Of a stretch of DNA of 64,000 nucleotides, positions 1 through 10,096 are shown in pieces. Position 1 is the stretch's first letter. Each line of letters opens with the position of its first letter. The DNA is from Burkholderia sp. SRS-W-2-2016 (GTDB lineage Bacteria; Pseudomonadota; Gammaproteobacteria; Burkholderiales; Burkholderiaceae). Where the stretch lies: positions 124,001 to 188,000 of the forward strand of contig NZ_MSDV01000028.1 of assembly GCF_001931485.1 (NCBI RefSeq), given 5' to 3'. Below the pieces are notes generated by a model. That model was given only the letters and a program-made list of their open reading frames with translations, was not told the DNA's origin and ran no database searches. The position numbers were made by a program, and so were the translations under genes.

Positions 1-1
1 A

Positions 2-934
2 CAAGGCGTCAATTCGATCGACACCGCCGACGTCTACGGCAAAGGCGAATCGGAGCGCGTGGTGGGCCGCGCGATCGCCGCGCAGCGCGAGCGCTGGGTG
101 CTCGCCACCAAGTTCGCGAACCCGCTCGACGAGCGCGACGTGAACGCGCGAGGCGCATCGCGCAAACATATCCAGCGCGCGGTCGAGGCGAGCCTGCGGC
201 GGCTGGGCACCGACCACCTCGACGTGCTGTACCTGCATCGCGAGGATCATCAAACCCCGGTCGAAGAAACCGTGCGCGCGCTCAACGATCTGATCCGCGC
301 CGGCAAGCTGCGCTACTACGGGCTGTCGAATCACCGCGCGTGGCGGATCGCCGAGTTCAGCCATACCGCGCAGGCGCTCGGGCTCGATGCGCCGATCGTC
401 AGCCAGCCGCTGTACAACATCGCGAACCGCCAGGCCGAAGCCGAACAACTCACCGCGGCGCACCGCTACGGGCTCGGCGTGATCTCGTACAGCCCGCTCG
501 CGCGCGGCGTGCTGACCGGCAAATACGAACCGGGCGCGACGCCGGGCGCGGACACCCGCGCGGGTCGCAGCGATCGCCGTCTGCAGCAGACCGAGTGGCG
601 GCCCGAGTCGATCGAACTGGCGCGGCGGGTGCACGAACATGCGCAGGCTCGCGGACTGACGGCCGGCCAGTTCGCGCTCGCGTGGGTGCTCAATAGCCGC
701 TACATCAGCTCGACGATTGCCGGTCCGCGCACCGAAGCGCAATGGCAGGACTATCTGCCGGCGCTCGGCTACCGGCTGAACGCGGAAGACGAGGCCTTCG
801 TCGACTCGCTGGTGACGAGCGGGCATCCGTCCACGCCGGGTTTCAACGATCCGGGGCATCCGTTCTTCGGGCGCCTCGCGCGGCATGGCACGGAGCAGGA
901 TGGCCGCGCATGGCCGGCACAGGTGTCGCGATGA
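2..934 (+). CDS. Aldo/keto reductase, 5' end outside window
   Basis: NAD(P)H-dependent oxidoreductase of the aldo/keto reductase superfamily, cytosolic TIM barrel reducing aldehydes or ketones. The reading frame is open from base 2, so the true start lies upstream; 310 codons are visible. The family tetrad is recognisable: Asp and Tyr in DTADVYG near the visible N-terminus, Lys in VLATKF and His in VLYLHRED. The C-terminal half has the usual SPLARGVLTGKY and a late Ala-Trp-Val helix. The stop overlaps the ATG of the next gene by four bases (ATGA), so it is probably co-transcribed and translationally coupled with the binding protein. Members of this branch are often annotated as YajO- or voltage-channel-beta-like reductases; the substrate is unknown. 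Confidence 0.88.
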   Translation, partial: QGVNSIDTADVYGKGESERVVGRAIAAQRERWVLATKFANPLDERDVNARGASRKHIQRAVEASLRRLGTDHLDVLYLHREDHQTPVEETVRALNDLIRAGKLRYYGLSNHRAWRIAEFSHTAQALGLDAPIVSQPLYNIANRQAEAEQLTAAHRYGLGVISYSPLARGVLTGKYEPGATPGADTRAGRSDRRLQQTEWRPESIELARRVHEHAQARGLTAGQFALAWVLNSRYISSTIAGPRTEAQWQDYLPALGYRLNAEDEAFVDSLVTSGHPSTPGFNDPGHPFFGRLARHGTEQDGRAWPAQVSR

Positions 935-2595
935 GCGTCGATCGGCGGGATTTCATTCAACGTTCGCTCGCGATGCTGTCGGCCGGCACGCTCGGCGCCG
1001 CGGGGCCGCTCGCGCATGCCGCCGCGGCCGGCGCAACAGCCGGCGCAACAACCGGCGCATCGGCCAGTCCATCGGCCGGCAGCGCAGCGACGCCGACGCG
1101 AGGCGGCACGCTGACCTACGCGGTGCAGCAGGAGCCGCCGTCGCTGGTGTCGCTGCTCGACACCAACACGGTGATCCGCAACATCAGCGCCAAAATCACC
1201 GAGGGACTGTTGCGCTACGACGCGCAGTTCAATCCGCAGCCATTGCTGGCAATCGCGTGGAGCACCAGCGCCGACGGCCTGCAATACACGTTCCGGCTCA
1301 GGCCGGGCGTGAAGTGGCACGACGGCGAGGCTTTCACGTCCGCCGACGTGCGCTACTCGATCCTCACGCAAAAACGCCTCGGCCCGCGCGGGCGCATCAC
1401 GCTCGCGAACGTCGAACGGGTCGACACGCCCGATCCGCTGACCGCCGTCGTGGTGCTCGGCAAGCCCACGCCGTACTTCCTGAAAGCGTTGTCGTCGGCG
1501 GAATTGCCGATCGTGCCGCAGCATCGCTACGGCGACGGCGATCCTTTGAGTAGCCCGAATCCGGGCGCGCCGGTCGGCACCGGTCCGTTCGTGTTCGATC
1601 AGTGGGTGCGCGGCAGTCATGTCAGTCTGCGCAGGAATCCGAATTACTGGCGCGCGGGCGCGCCGTATCTGGACCGGGTGATCTACCGGATCGTTCCCGA
1701 CCAGGGCGCGATATCCGCCGCACTGGAAACCGGCGAGGTCGATGCCGCCACCAATATCGGTCTCGCCGATCTCGGCCGCCTCGCGAAGCTGCCGCACCTG
1801 AAGATCGACGACAGCTACGACGCGTATCTGAACAACGCGGCCTTCCTCGAATTCAACCTGGACAACCCGGTGCTCGCGAAAGCCGAAGTGCGCAAGGCGA
1901 TCGCCCAGGCGATCGATCGCAACTTCATCCGCGACAACGTGTTCTACCGGCGCTCGAGCCTGGTGGACTCGCCGGTGCCGAAGGTGCTGTCGAGCTATTA
2001 CGACGACAGCACGTTCCACTACCCGTTCGACGTGGACGCCGCGAATCGCCAGCTCGATGCCGCCGGCTATCCGAAGCAGGCCGACGGCCAACGCTTCGCA
2101 GTGAAGATCAATTACATCACTGGCGCGGATTTCCGGCGCGCGGCCGAGTATCTGCGCGCGGCGTTGGCGCGCATCGGCATCAAGGCGACGATCCTCGACG
2201 GCGATCTGCCGACCTATCTGCGCCGCGCTTACACGGCGCGCGAGTTCGATCTGAATCTGAATGGCCTTGGGCGCCTGTACGACCCGACCGTCGGCGTGCA
2301 GCGCATCTACTGGTCCGACGGCGTCAAGCATCCGCTGATCTGGATCAACGCATCGCATTACCAGAATCCGCAAGTCGACGAGCTGTTCCGCACCGCCGCG
2401 ATCGACGTCGACGAGGCCCGCCGCGCGGCCGCGTTCCGGCAGATTCAGCAGATCGTCGGCCGCGAGCTGCCGGTGCTGCCGCTCGTCACCGTGCCGGCGT
2501 TGCAGGTGTATCACAGCCGCGTGCATAACCTGAACAACAGCATCGATCTGACCGCCGGCGATTTCTCCGACACCTGGATCGAACCGAAGGGCTGA
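931..2595 (+). CDS. Peptide/nickel-type ABC substrate-binding protein (SBP family 5), Tat-exported
   Basis: Periplasmic binding protein of the DppA/OppA/NikA family delivering peptides or similar small molecules to an ABC importer. The start at 931 is chosen because the ATG sits in an ATGA overlap with the preceding reductase and is followed directly by a twin-arginine signal (DRRDFIQRS plus a hydrophobic stretch ending in an AHA-type site). An Ala/Thr/Gly/Ser-rich linker of about 30 residues follows before the mature domain. Family landmarks include RGGTLTYAVQQEPPSL, GLQYTFRLRPGVKWHDG and the late VGVQRIYW. 554 residues is normal. It is a paralogue of the binding protein at 6624-8237 and may share that importer, which is convergently encoded. 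Ligand not predictable. Confidence 0.9.
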   Translation: MSVDRRDFIQRSLAMLSAGTLGAAGPLAHAAAAGATAGATTGASASPSAGSAATPTRGGTLTYAVQQEPPSLVSLLDTNTVIRNISAKITEGLLRYDAQFNPQPLLAIAWSTSADGLQYTFRLRPGVKWHDGEAFTSADVRYSILTQKRLGPRGRITLANVERVDTPDPLTAVVVLGKPTPYFLKALSSAELPIVPQHRYGDGDPLSSPNPGAPVGTGPFVFDQWVRGSHVSLRRNPNYWRAGAPYLDRVIYRIVPDQGAISAALETGEVDAATNIGLADLGRLAKLPHLKIDDSYDAYLNNAAFLEFNLDNPVLAKAEVRKAIAQAIDRNFIRDNVFYRRSSLVDSPVPKVLSSYYDDSTFHYPFDVDAANRQLDAAGYPKQADGQRFAVKINYITGADFRRAAEYLRAALARIGIKATILDGDLPTYLRRAYTAREFDLNLNGLGRLYDPTVGVQRIYWSDGVKHPLIWINASHYQNPQVDELFRTAAIDVDEARRAAAFRQIQQIVGRELPVLPLVTVPALQVYHSRVHNLNNSIDLTAGDFSDTWIEPKG

Positions 2596-2605
2596 TTGTT
2601 GGGCG

Positions 2606-2640
2606 AGCGCCGCCGGTTGGATCGGGCGGCGCTTGTTCTG
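2606..2640 (+). terminator. Possible terminator after the binding-protein gene
   Basis: A 9-bp GC-rich inverted repeat (2606-2614 with 2625-2633, 10-base loop) follows the stop codon by ten bases. The downstream T-run is weak (TGTTCT), so this is either a modest intrinsic terminator or only an mRNA-stabilising hairpin. It lies between convergent genes. Confidence 0.5.
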
Positions 2641-2747
2641 GATTTGCTTGTCTATAACGCGCGCTATGACACCGCGCTAGCTGCGCGTGCCCGGCTCGAT
2701 GCGCTGCGCCGGGAACGCCCGGCGGCAGCGCATCCGGCTTGGGGCGA

Positions 2748-4460
<1,713 letters not shown>

Positions 4461-4520
4461 AGGGGACTCCTCGATTACGTTGCCGGCCGCGCGAGCAGCG
4501 CGGCCGCTTTCGGGTTGCTG

Positions 4521-5513
4521 TCAGCTTCGTTCGCGCAGGCGCGGATTGAGCGCGTCGTTCAGACCGTCGCCGAGCAGGTTCAGCGCGAGCACCGCCAGCA
4601 CGATCGCAGCACCGGGCACCGCGGTCAGATACCAGGCAGTGCGCAGCGAATCGCGGCCCGCGCCGATCATCGCGCCCCAACTGACCACGTTCGGGTCGCC
4701 CATGCCGAGAAACGACAGCGACGATTCGATCAGGATCGCGCTCGCAACCATCACCGACGCGGTGACGATCACCGGCGGCAATGCGTTCGGCAGGATCTCG
4801 CCGAAGATGATCCGCGTGTTGCCGAAGCCCTGGCTGCGCGCGGCCAGCACGAAGTCCGAGCGGCGCAGGCTGCGAAATTCCGCCCGCACGATTCGCGCGA
4901 CGGTGGGCCATGACGCGATGCCGATCGCGAGCGCGATGATCGTCACACTCGGATGGCCGATCGCAACGATCACGATCACCAGCAAAAACGACGGTACGGT
5001 CTGGAACAGTTCGGTGATCCGCACCAGCACATCATCGACCAGGCCGCCGAAGAAGCCGCCAATCGCGCCGACCAGCGTGCCGATCACGAGGCCGATGCCG
5101 GCCGCGCTCGCGCCGATCAGCAGCGACACGCGGGTGCCGTGCGCGATGCCCGCCGCCACGTCGCGCCCGAGCGAATCGGTGCCGAGCCGGTATTGCGGAT
5201 CGCTGCCCGGCCATTCGAACGGCGCCGCCACCATGTCGAGCGGGTCGTCCGGAAACAGATGGCCGGCGGCGAGCGCCAGCACGATGAAGGCCGCGAGCAA
5301 CACCAGCCCCGCGAGCGCGGATGGATTGCGCACCAGTGCGCGCCACACGCCGCGTCCGGCCGGCCGCTGTGACGGGTGTGCGGGCTCGCCCGCAGCTGTG
5401 CCACGGCGCGTGCCGAAGCGTGAGCCGAACAGCGTGCCGCCCAACTGGCGGCGCCAGCTCGATGCGCGAGGCTCGCCCTGCGGCGAAATCAGATTCGAAG
5501 AGTCGGAAGCCAT
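4521..5513 (-). CDS. Dipeptide-type ABC permease, DppC-like
   Basis: Inner-membrane permease of the DppC/OppC family, one of two channel-forming subunits of the peptide-type importer. The 330-residue chain has a long cytoplasmic N-terminus (about 75 residues), then a first membrane segment and a C-terminal permease domain with the glycine-rich GTLVGAIGGFFGG helix. The EAA loop that contacts the ATPase is seen as ARSQGFGNTRIIFGEILPN. It lies 60 bases before the fused ATPase and about 90 bases after the DppB-like permease. The length is slightly longer than typical DppC because of the N-terminal extension. Confidence 0.93.
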   Translation of the reverse strand: MASDSSNLISPQGEPRASSWRRQLGGTLFGSRFGTRRGTAAGEPAHPSQRPAGRGVWRALVRNPSALAGLVLLAAFIVLALAAGHLFPDDPLDMVAAPFEWPGSDPQYRLGTDSLGRDVAAGIAHGTRVSLLIGASAAGIGLVIGTLVGAIGGFFGGLVDDVLVRITELFQTVPSFLLVIVIVAIGHPSVTIIALAIGIASWPTVARIVRAEFRSLRRSDFVLAARSQGFGNTRIIFGEILPNALPPVIVTASVMVASAILIESSLSFLGMGDPNVVSWGAMIGAGRDSLRTAWYLTAVPGAAIVLAVLALNLLGDGLNDALNPRLRERS

Positions 5514-5568
5514 GTGATCTCTCTGTGAAAAAACGCGTGGCGCGACGCGCGATGCGCGCTTCGATCAG

Positions 5569-5605
5569 CCGCTATGCCACCTATGCCGCTACGCCACCTA
5601 TACCG
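5569..5605. repeat. Imperfect 18-bp direct repeat between the two permease genes
   Basis: The spacer holds two adjacent imperfect copies of CGCTAYGCCACCTATRCC. It is one of several short tandem repeats in spacers of this window; no function is evident. Confidence 0.45.
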
Positions 5606-5606
5606 C

Positions 5607-6587
5607 CTACGCGATGCGCGGATCGAGCCACGCCTGCACCAGATCGACGAGCAGATTGGCGACGATCACCAGCATCGACGACAGCAGCAGCACGCCGAGC
5701 AGCACGCTGAAGTCGCGCGCCATCACCGCATCGAGTGCGAGCCGGCCGAGCCCCGGCCAGCTGAACACCGTTTCGGTGACGGCCGCGCCGCCCAGCAGCG
5801 TGCCGAAATGAATGCCGACGATCGTCGTCAGCGGGATCAACGCGTTACGCAGCACATGACGCACCGTCACGCGCCATGGATGCAGGCCCTTCGCCTGCGC
5901 GGTGCGCACGAAATCCTGGCGCTGCACTTCGAGCATCGCCGCGCGCGTGAGCCGCGCGTAGATCGCGACGAAGAAGGTCGACAGGGTCGCGGCGGGCAGC
6001 AGCACGTGCCTGAGCGCGTCGACGAAGTACGCGAAGCCGTGCAGTTGTACGCCGAGCGTGAGATTGCCGCCGCTCGGCAACCAGCCCAGATGCACCGAGA
6101 ACAGCACGATCGCGAGCAGGCCGATCCAGAAGCCCGGCGTCGAGTAGAACAGCAACGCCAACACCGACAGCACGCGGTCCGGCCACTTGCCGGCCCAATG
6201 CGCCATCACCGCGCCGAGCGCCACGCCCGCGACGATCGCGAACGACAGCGCGACGCCCATCAGCAACAACGTATTGGGCAGCCGCGACAGAATCAGCTGC
6301 ATTACCGGCATGTCGTAGCGCGGCGAATAGCCGAGACTGAAATGCGTCAGATGCGCGAGATACGACCACAACTGCTGCAGCACCGGCTGATCGAGACCGA
6401 ACTTCGCGCGCAACACCTGCATCGTTTCGACGGTCGCCGAACCGGACTCGCCGGCCAGCACGTCGGCCGCGTCGCCCGGCATCAGCTTCAGCAGAAAGAA
6501 GTTCAGGATCACGATGCCGATTACGGTCGGCAACGCCTGCCACGCGGTACGCCGCGCAATCGCGGCAAAACGCAAACTTCGGCTCAT
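5607..6587 (-). CDS. Dipeptide-type ABC permease, DppB-like
   Basis: Inner-membrane permease of the DppB/OppB family, 326 residues, partner of the DppC-like protein. The N-terminal membrane segment (AWQALPTVIGIVILNFFLL) is followed by the usual periplasmic loop with the PGD motif and about five more hydrophobic segments. The EAA-type loop toward the C-terminus reads AQAKGLHPWRVTVRHVL. Gene order binding protein, DppB, DppC, ATPase is that of classical dpp/gsi operons. Substrate unknown; glutathione, di- or oligopeptides or organosulfur compounds are all compatible. Confidence 0.94.
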   Translation of the reverse strand: MSRSLRFAAIARRTAWQALPTVIGIVILNFFLLKLMPGDAADVLAGESGSATVETMQVLRAKFGLDQPVLQQLWSYLAHLTHFSLGYSPRYDMPVMQLILSRLPNTLLLMGVALSFAIVAGVALGAVMAHWAGKWPDRVLSVLALLFYSTPGFWIGLLAIVLFSVHLGWLPSGGNLTLGVQLHGFAYFVDALRHVLLPAATLSTFFVAIYARLTRAAMLEVQRQDFVRTAQAKGLHPWRVTVRHVLRNALIPLTTIVGIHFGTLLGGAAVTETVFSWPGLGRLALDAVMARDFSVLLGVLLLSSMLVIVANLLVDLVQAWLDPRIA

Positions 6588-6623
6588 CGTCTCGCTCCGT
6601 TATGCACTCGGTTATGCGCTCAC

Positions 6624-8237
6624 TCATGCGCTCAGATAAACGTCTGCCAGATTGCCTTCGAGGCCTTGCGCGGACACCGTGTGGTCATGCACCCGCCGGT
6701 TCGCGAGCGTGACCATGCGCGGGGCGACGAGATTCAGAATCGGCAGATCGCGATAGACGATCTGCTGGAATTGCTGATAGAGCACGACGCGTTTGTTCTC
6801 ATCGGTTTCGATCGCGGCGCTTTCGAGCAGGCGGTCCACCTCGGCATTGCTGTAATGCGGCGCGTTCGAGAACGGCACGCCGGGGCGGATGTTGCGCGAC
6901 CAGTACAGCCGCTGCACGCCGACGCTCGGATCGAACAGCGTATTCACGCCGATGCTGCTGAAGTCGAACTGGCGGTCCGCATAGACGCGCTTGAGGAACG
7001 CGGGCAAGTCCTGCGAGCGCACCGTCACGTCGATGCCCACGCGCGCGAGCGCCGATTTCACGTAGTCCGCCTGGCGGCGATACATGTCGCCGTACGGCAG
7101 AAAGTCGTGCGTGAGACTGAAGCGCACGCCGCCCGCCTTGCGCGGATAGCCGGCCGCGTCGAGCAGTTGTTCGGCGGCGGCGGTATCGAATGCGTACGGG
7201 GCGAGCTTCGCGTCGTGATACGGCGAGCCCGGCGTGATCGGCGTCGGCGACAGGTCCGCATAGCCGTATGCGACCGTGCGCAGCACCACCTGCGGATTGA
7301 TCGCGTGCGCGATCGCCTGACGCACCCGCAGGTCTTTCAGGATCGGATGCTGCAAATTGAAGTCGATCTCCGACAGCGGTTCGAGAAAGCGGTAGCCGCG
7401 CGTTTCGACCGTCAGTTGCGGCAATTGCGTGAGCCGCGGCAGATCGGTGAGCGGCACCGGATTTTCGCCGCCCAGATCGAGCGCGCCGGTTTCGAATGCC
7501 GCGGAGCGCGCGGCGGCATCGGGAATCACCTTCAGCACCAGCGCGTCGATATACGGCTTGCCGGCGTCCCAGTAGTCCGGATTGCGTTCGTAGACGATAT
7601 TCGCGCCGCGCGTCCACGACTTGAAGCGAAACGGCCCGGTGCCGACCGGCGCGTTGTTGTGCGGATTGCTGAGCGGATCGCCCGATGCGTACAGATGCTT
7701 CGGCACGATCGGCGACTCGCCGGCCGATAGCGCCTTCAGCAGATACGGCGCCGGCTTCGACAATTCGATCACCGCGGTGCGAGCGTCCGGCGTCGACACC
7801 CGCGTGACGTTCGCGAAGGTGCTGCGGCCACGCGGATGAATCGACTTCAGCAAATCGATCGAGAACGCGACGTCCGCGGACGTGAACGGCTGGCCGTCAT
7901 GCCAGCGAACGTTCTCGCGCAACGTGAAGCGGTATTGCAGCCCGTCGGCGCTGGTCGACCAGGCTGTCGCCAGTTGCGGCTTCGGGCGCAGATCGAAGTC
8001 GTACGCGAGCAGCCCTTCGAGTACCTTCGAACTCGCGACGAGCGCGGGCCCGGTGGTCTGAAAGATCGACACGAGCACCGGCGGCTCGGGATTGATCAGC
8101 ATATTCAGCGTGCCGCCGCGCTTGGGCGCCGCGCGGGTGCCGGTGCTGCCTTGCGCGAAGGCGAGCGCCGGCAGGCCGGCGGCCGCAAGCGCGGCGCCGG
8201 AGGAAAGCAGAAAGTCGCGGCGATTGAGCCCTGCCAT
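6624..8237 (-). CDS. Peptide/nickel-type ABC substrate-binding protein (SBP family 5), Tat-exported
   Basis: Periplasmic binding protein of the same family as the 931-2595 product and first gene of the importer operon. The frame can be extended upstream only to a TTG; the ATG at 8237 is preferred because an AAGGA lies ten bases before it and the product then starts with a twin-arginine signal (MAGLNRRDFLLSS, hydrophobic core, cleavage near AFA-QG). 537 residues. Landmarks KRGGTLNMLINPEPPVL, GLQYRFTLRENVRWHDG and VGVQRLYW match its paralogue at the same positions. It surely serves the two permeases and double ATPase that follow; its relation to the other binding protein is inferred. Confidence 0.93.
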   Translation of the reverse strand: MAGLNRRDFLLSSGAALAAAGLPALAFAQGSTGTRAAPKRGGTLNMLINPEPPVLVSIFQTTGPALVASSKVLEGLLAYDFDLRPKPQLATAWSTSADGLQYRFTLRENVRWHDGQPFTSADVAFSIDLLKSIHPRGRSTFANVTRVSTPDARTAVIELSKPAPYLLKALSAGESPIVPKHLYASGDPLSNPHNNAPVGTGPFRFKSWTRGANIVYERNPDYWDAGKPYIDALVLKVIPDAAARSAAFETGALDLGGENPVPLTDLPRLTQLPQLTVETRGYRFLEPLSEIDFNLQHPILKDLRVRQAIAHAINPQVVLRTVAYGYADLSPTPITPGSPYHDAKLAPYAFDTAAAEQLLDAAGYPRKAGGVRFSLTHDFLPYGDMYRRQADYVKSALARVGIDVTVRSQDLPAFLKRVYADRQFDFSSIGVNTLFDPSVGVQRLYWSRNIRPGVPFSNAPHYSNAEVDRLLESAAIETDENKRVVLYQQFQQIVYRDLPILNLVAPRMVTLANRRVHDHTVSAQGLEGNLADVYLSA

Positions 8238-8785
8238 GTGAGTCAGATCCTTGTATCTGTGCTTCGGCCGCAACGCGGCGGCCTGCGAGAAGAGTTGTCG
8301 GGCACGCGGCGTCGCCCGTGCAGCGCTTACGATAAAGGCGCAACTGCGCTAATAGAACCAATGGTTAGGCATATGCAAAGCATGTGGCGGACGAAGGCGA
8401 TTTCTTTTCACGCAACGCAAACGCCCGTTGCGTATTTCATCTGTTGCACACGCACGACATTTCCCACGCGGCGCACGCCGAGCGCCTTACCAATGCATAC
8501 GAACAGCGCGATTTCACGCGTTGTGACAGCCACCACGACGACTGATCCGACGGCACCGCCAGTACGAATCAATTAAGGATTGAAAATGTATTGCCGGTAC
8601 TCGCCACTATTGCCAATCGATTGGCGCGACAGCGTTTCTTCGCAATAAATCGCCGAAATCGATATCGGTTTTGATTGTTTGTTTCGCCATTCGGATCTGC
8701 TTATCGTTCACGCCGGCTGCGACAGATATCGCTCCATTCCCTCCGTCACTTCTCCGGACTCATACCGGCAAAGATTCGAACACCT
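8238..8785. other. Divergent intergenic region, importer operon / porin
   Basis: About 550 bases without a convincing gene, between the leftward importer operon and the rightward porin. The porin-proximal part is AT-richer and contains a perfect 14-bp palindrome GCCAATCGATTGGC at 8612-8625 and an imperfect 16-bp one, CCGAAATCGATATCGG, at 8653-8668. Both are plausible operators. Short open frames here have no family resemblance I recognise. Confidence 0.5.
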
Positions 8786-10015
8786 ATGAAAAAACTGCTT
8801 TTCGCTTTCAGCATTTCTTCCCTGATGATCGGCACGGCAAGCGCTCAAAGCAGCGTCACGCTGTATGGGATCGTGACCGGCAACGTCACTTACGTGAACA
8901 ATGCGCAAACCGCTGCGACCTCCGCATCCGGCCGGCCGCGCGGCGGCGCGCAGGTGGGCGTGTTCGACAACGGCACGTCGGGGCTTTCGTCGAGCCGATG
9001 GGGCCTGAAAGGCACCGAGGATCTGGGCAATCAGGTCAACGCGATCTTCGCGCTCGAAGGCGGCTTCAGCATTGCCAATGGCTCGCTCGGGCAAGGCGGC
9101 GCGCTATTCGGCCGCCAGGCGTACGTCGGTGTCACCGCACCGCGATACGGCACCTTCACGTTAGGCCGCCAGGGCGACGCGCAGATAGAACTCGTGTCGC
9201 CGCTGATCTACGCATGGTATTGGGGCAATCTGTCGATCCACCCCGCCGACTACAACAATCTGAACTTCACGCACCGTATCAACAACTCGCTCAAGTATCT
9301 GTCCGACACCTACGGGGGCTTGCGCTTCGCCGGCCTATACAGCCTCGGCGGCGTGGCCGGCAATGTCACGCAGAACCAGTACTGGTCACTCGGCGCGAGT
9401 TATACCGGCGGATCGTTCGCGCTCGCCGCATCGATTCTGAATGCGCGCAATCCGAATACGTCGCTGTACGGCACCAACCCGAATGCGAGCAGCACCGGCA
9501 ATAACCTCGGCTCCGCCGGCTCGGCCAGCGCCGCCGAATCGAATCCGGCGATCGCGGGCTTCGCGTCGGCCAATACGCAGCAGACCGTGTCGGTCGCAGG
9601 CACCTATACGGCGGGCAGCGCGGTCTTCGGCCTCGCGTATTCGAATACCCAATACCGCGGGCTCGGCGCGAATCCGGCGCTCAATACGCTGAACTACAGC
9701 GGCACCGCGGTGCTCGGCACGATCAGCGCGAGCCTGCGTTATCAGGCGACGGCGTTCCTGCGCTTCGGCACTTCGTTCGACTACACGTCGGGCGGCAGCG
9801 TGAACGGCAAGGAAGGCGCGAAGTACGAGCAGGTCAATCTCGGCGCCGCGTATTCGCTGTCGAAAGCGACCGACCTTTATGTGACCGGCGCGTTCCAGCA
9901 CGCGAGCGGCACCGATTCACTCGGGCGTCCGGCGGTCGCGGCGATCGGCTACCTGACGCCGTCCGCGACGAACCGGCAGGTCGCCGTGTCGGCGGGCATC
10001 AAGCACACGTTCTAA
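8786..10015 (+). CDS. Outer-membrane porin (OmpC-like, Burkholderia type)
   Basis: Trimeric outer-membrane general or specific diffusion channel. The start at 8786 gives a Sec signal peptide (MKKLLFAFSISSLMIGTASA) followed by the family hallmark QSSVTLYGI; 409 residues. Other landmarks are SSRWGLKGTEDLG, a GGALFGRQAYVG segment and a C-terminal strand ending in HTF, the terminal Phe needed for outer-membrane assembly. The alternating hydrophobic/polar pattern and abundant Gly, Tyr and Asn fit a 16-stranded barrel. Upstream palindromes suggest regulation, and a strong terminator follows. It is probably a single-gene unit; the solute is unknown. Confidence 0.94.
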   Translation: MKKLLFAFSISSLMIGTASAQSSVTLYGIVTGNVTYVNNAQTAATSASGRPRGGAQVGVFDNGTSGLSSSRWGLKGTEDLGNQVNAIFALEGGFSIANGSLGQGGALFGRQAYVGVTAPRYGTFTLGRQGDAQIELVSPLIYAWYWGNLSIHPADYNNLNFTHRINNSLKYLSDTYGGLRFAGLYSLGGVAGNVTQNQYWSLGASYTGGSFALAASILNARNPNTSLYGTNPNASSTGNNLGSAGSASAAESNPAIAGFASANTQQTVSVAGTYTAGSAVFGLAYSNTQYRGLGANPALNTLNYSGTAVLGTISASLRYQATAFLRFGTSFDYTSGGSVNGKEGAKYEQVNLGAAYSLSKATDLYVTGAFQHASGTDSLGRPAVAAIGYLTPSATNRQVAVSAGIKHTF

Positions 10016-10021
10016 AACGAA

Positions 10022-10056
10022 ACATCCCGATCCGGCGACGGATCGGGATGTCTTTT
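10022..10056 (+). terminator. Intrinsic terminator after the porin
   Basis: A 13-bp perfect inverted repeat (10022-10034 with 10039-10051) with a GCGA tetraloop is followed by CTTTT. It begins seven bases after the porin stop codon and also separates it from the leftward gene that ends at 10097. Confidence 0.9.
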
Positions 10057-10096
10057 GCCGCACACGCTACGACGCTTCAGAGCAGCCGCCCGCCGT

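Noticed and set aside
769..2526. 585-codon open frame on the minus strand opposite the first binding protein
   Set aside because: It mirrors the true gene in high-GC DNA; the translation is Arg/Gln/His-rich and has no family resemblance, while the plus frame is a clear binding protein.
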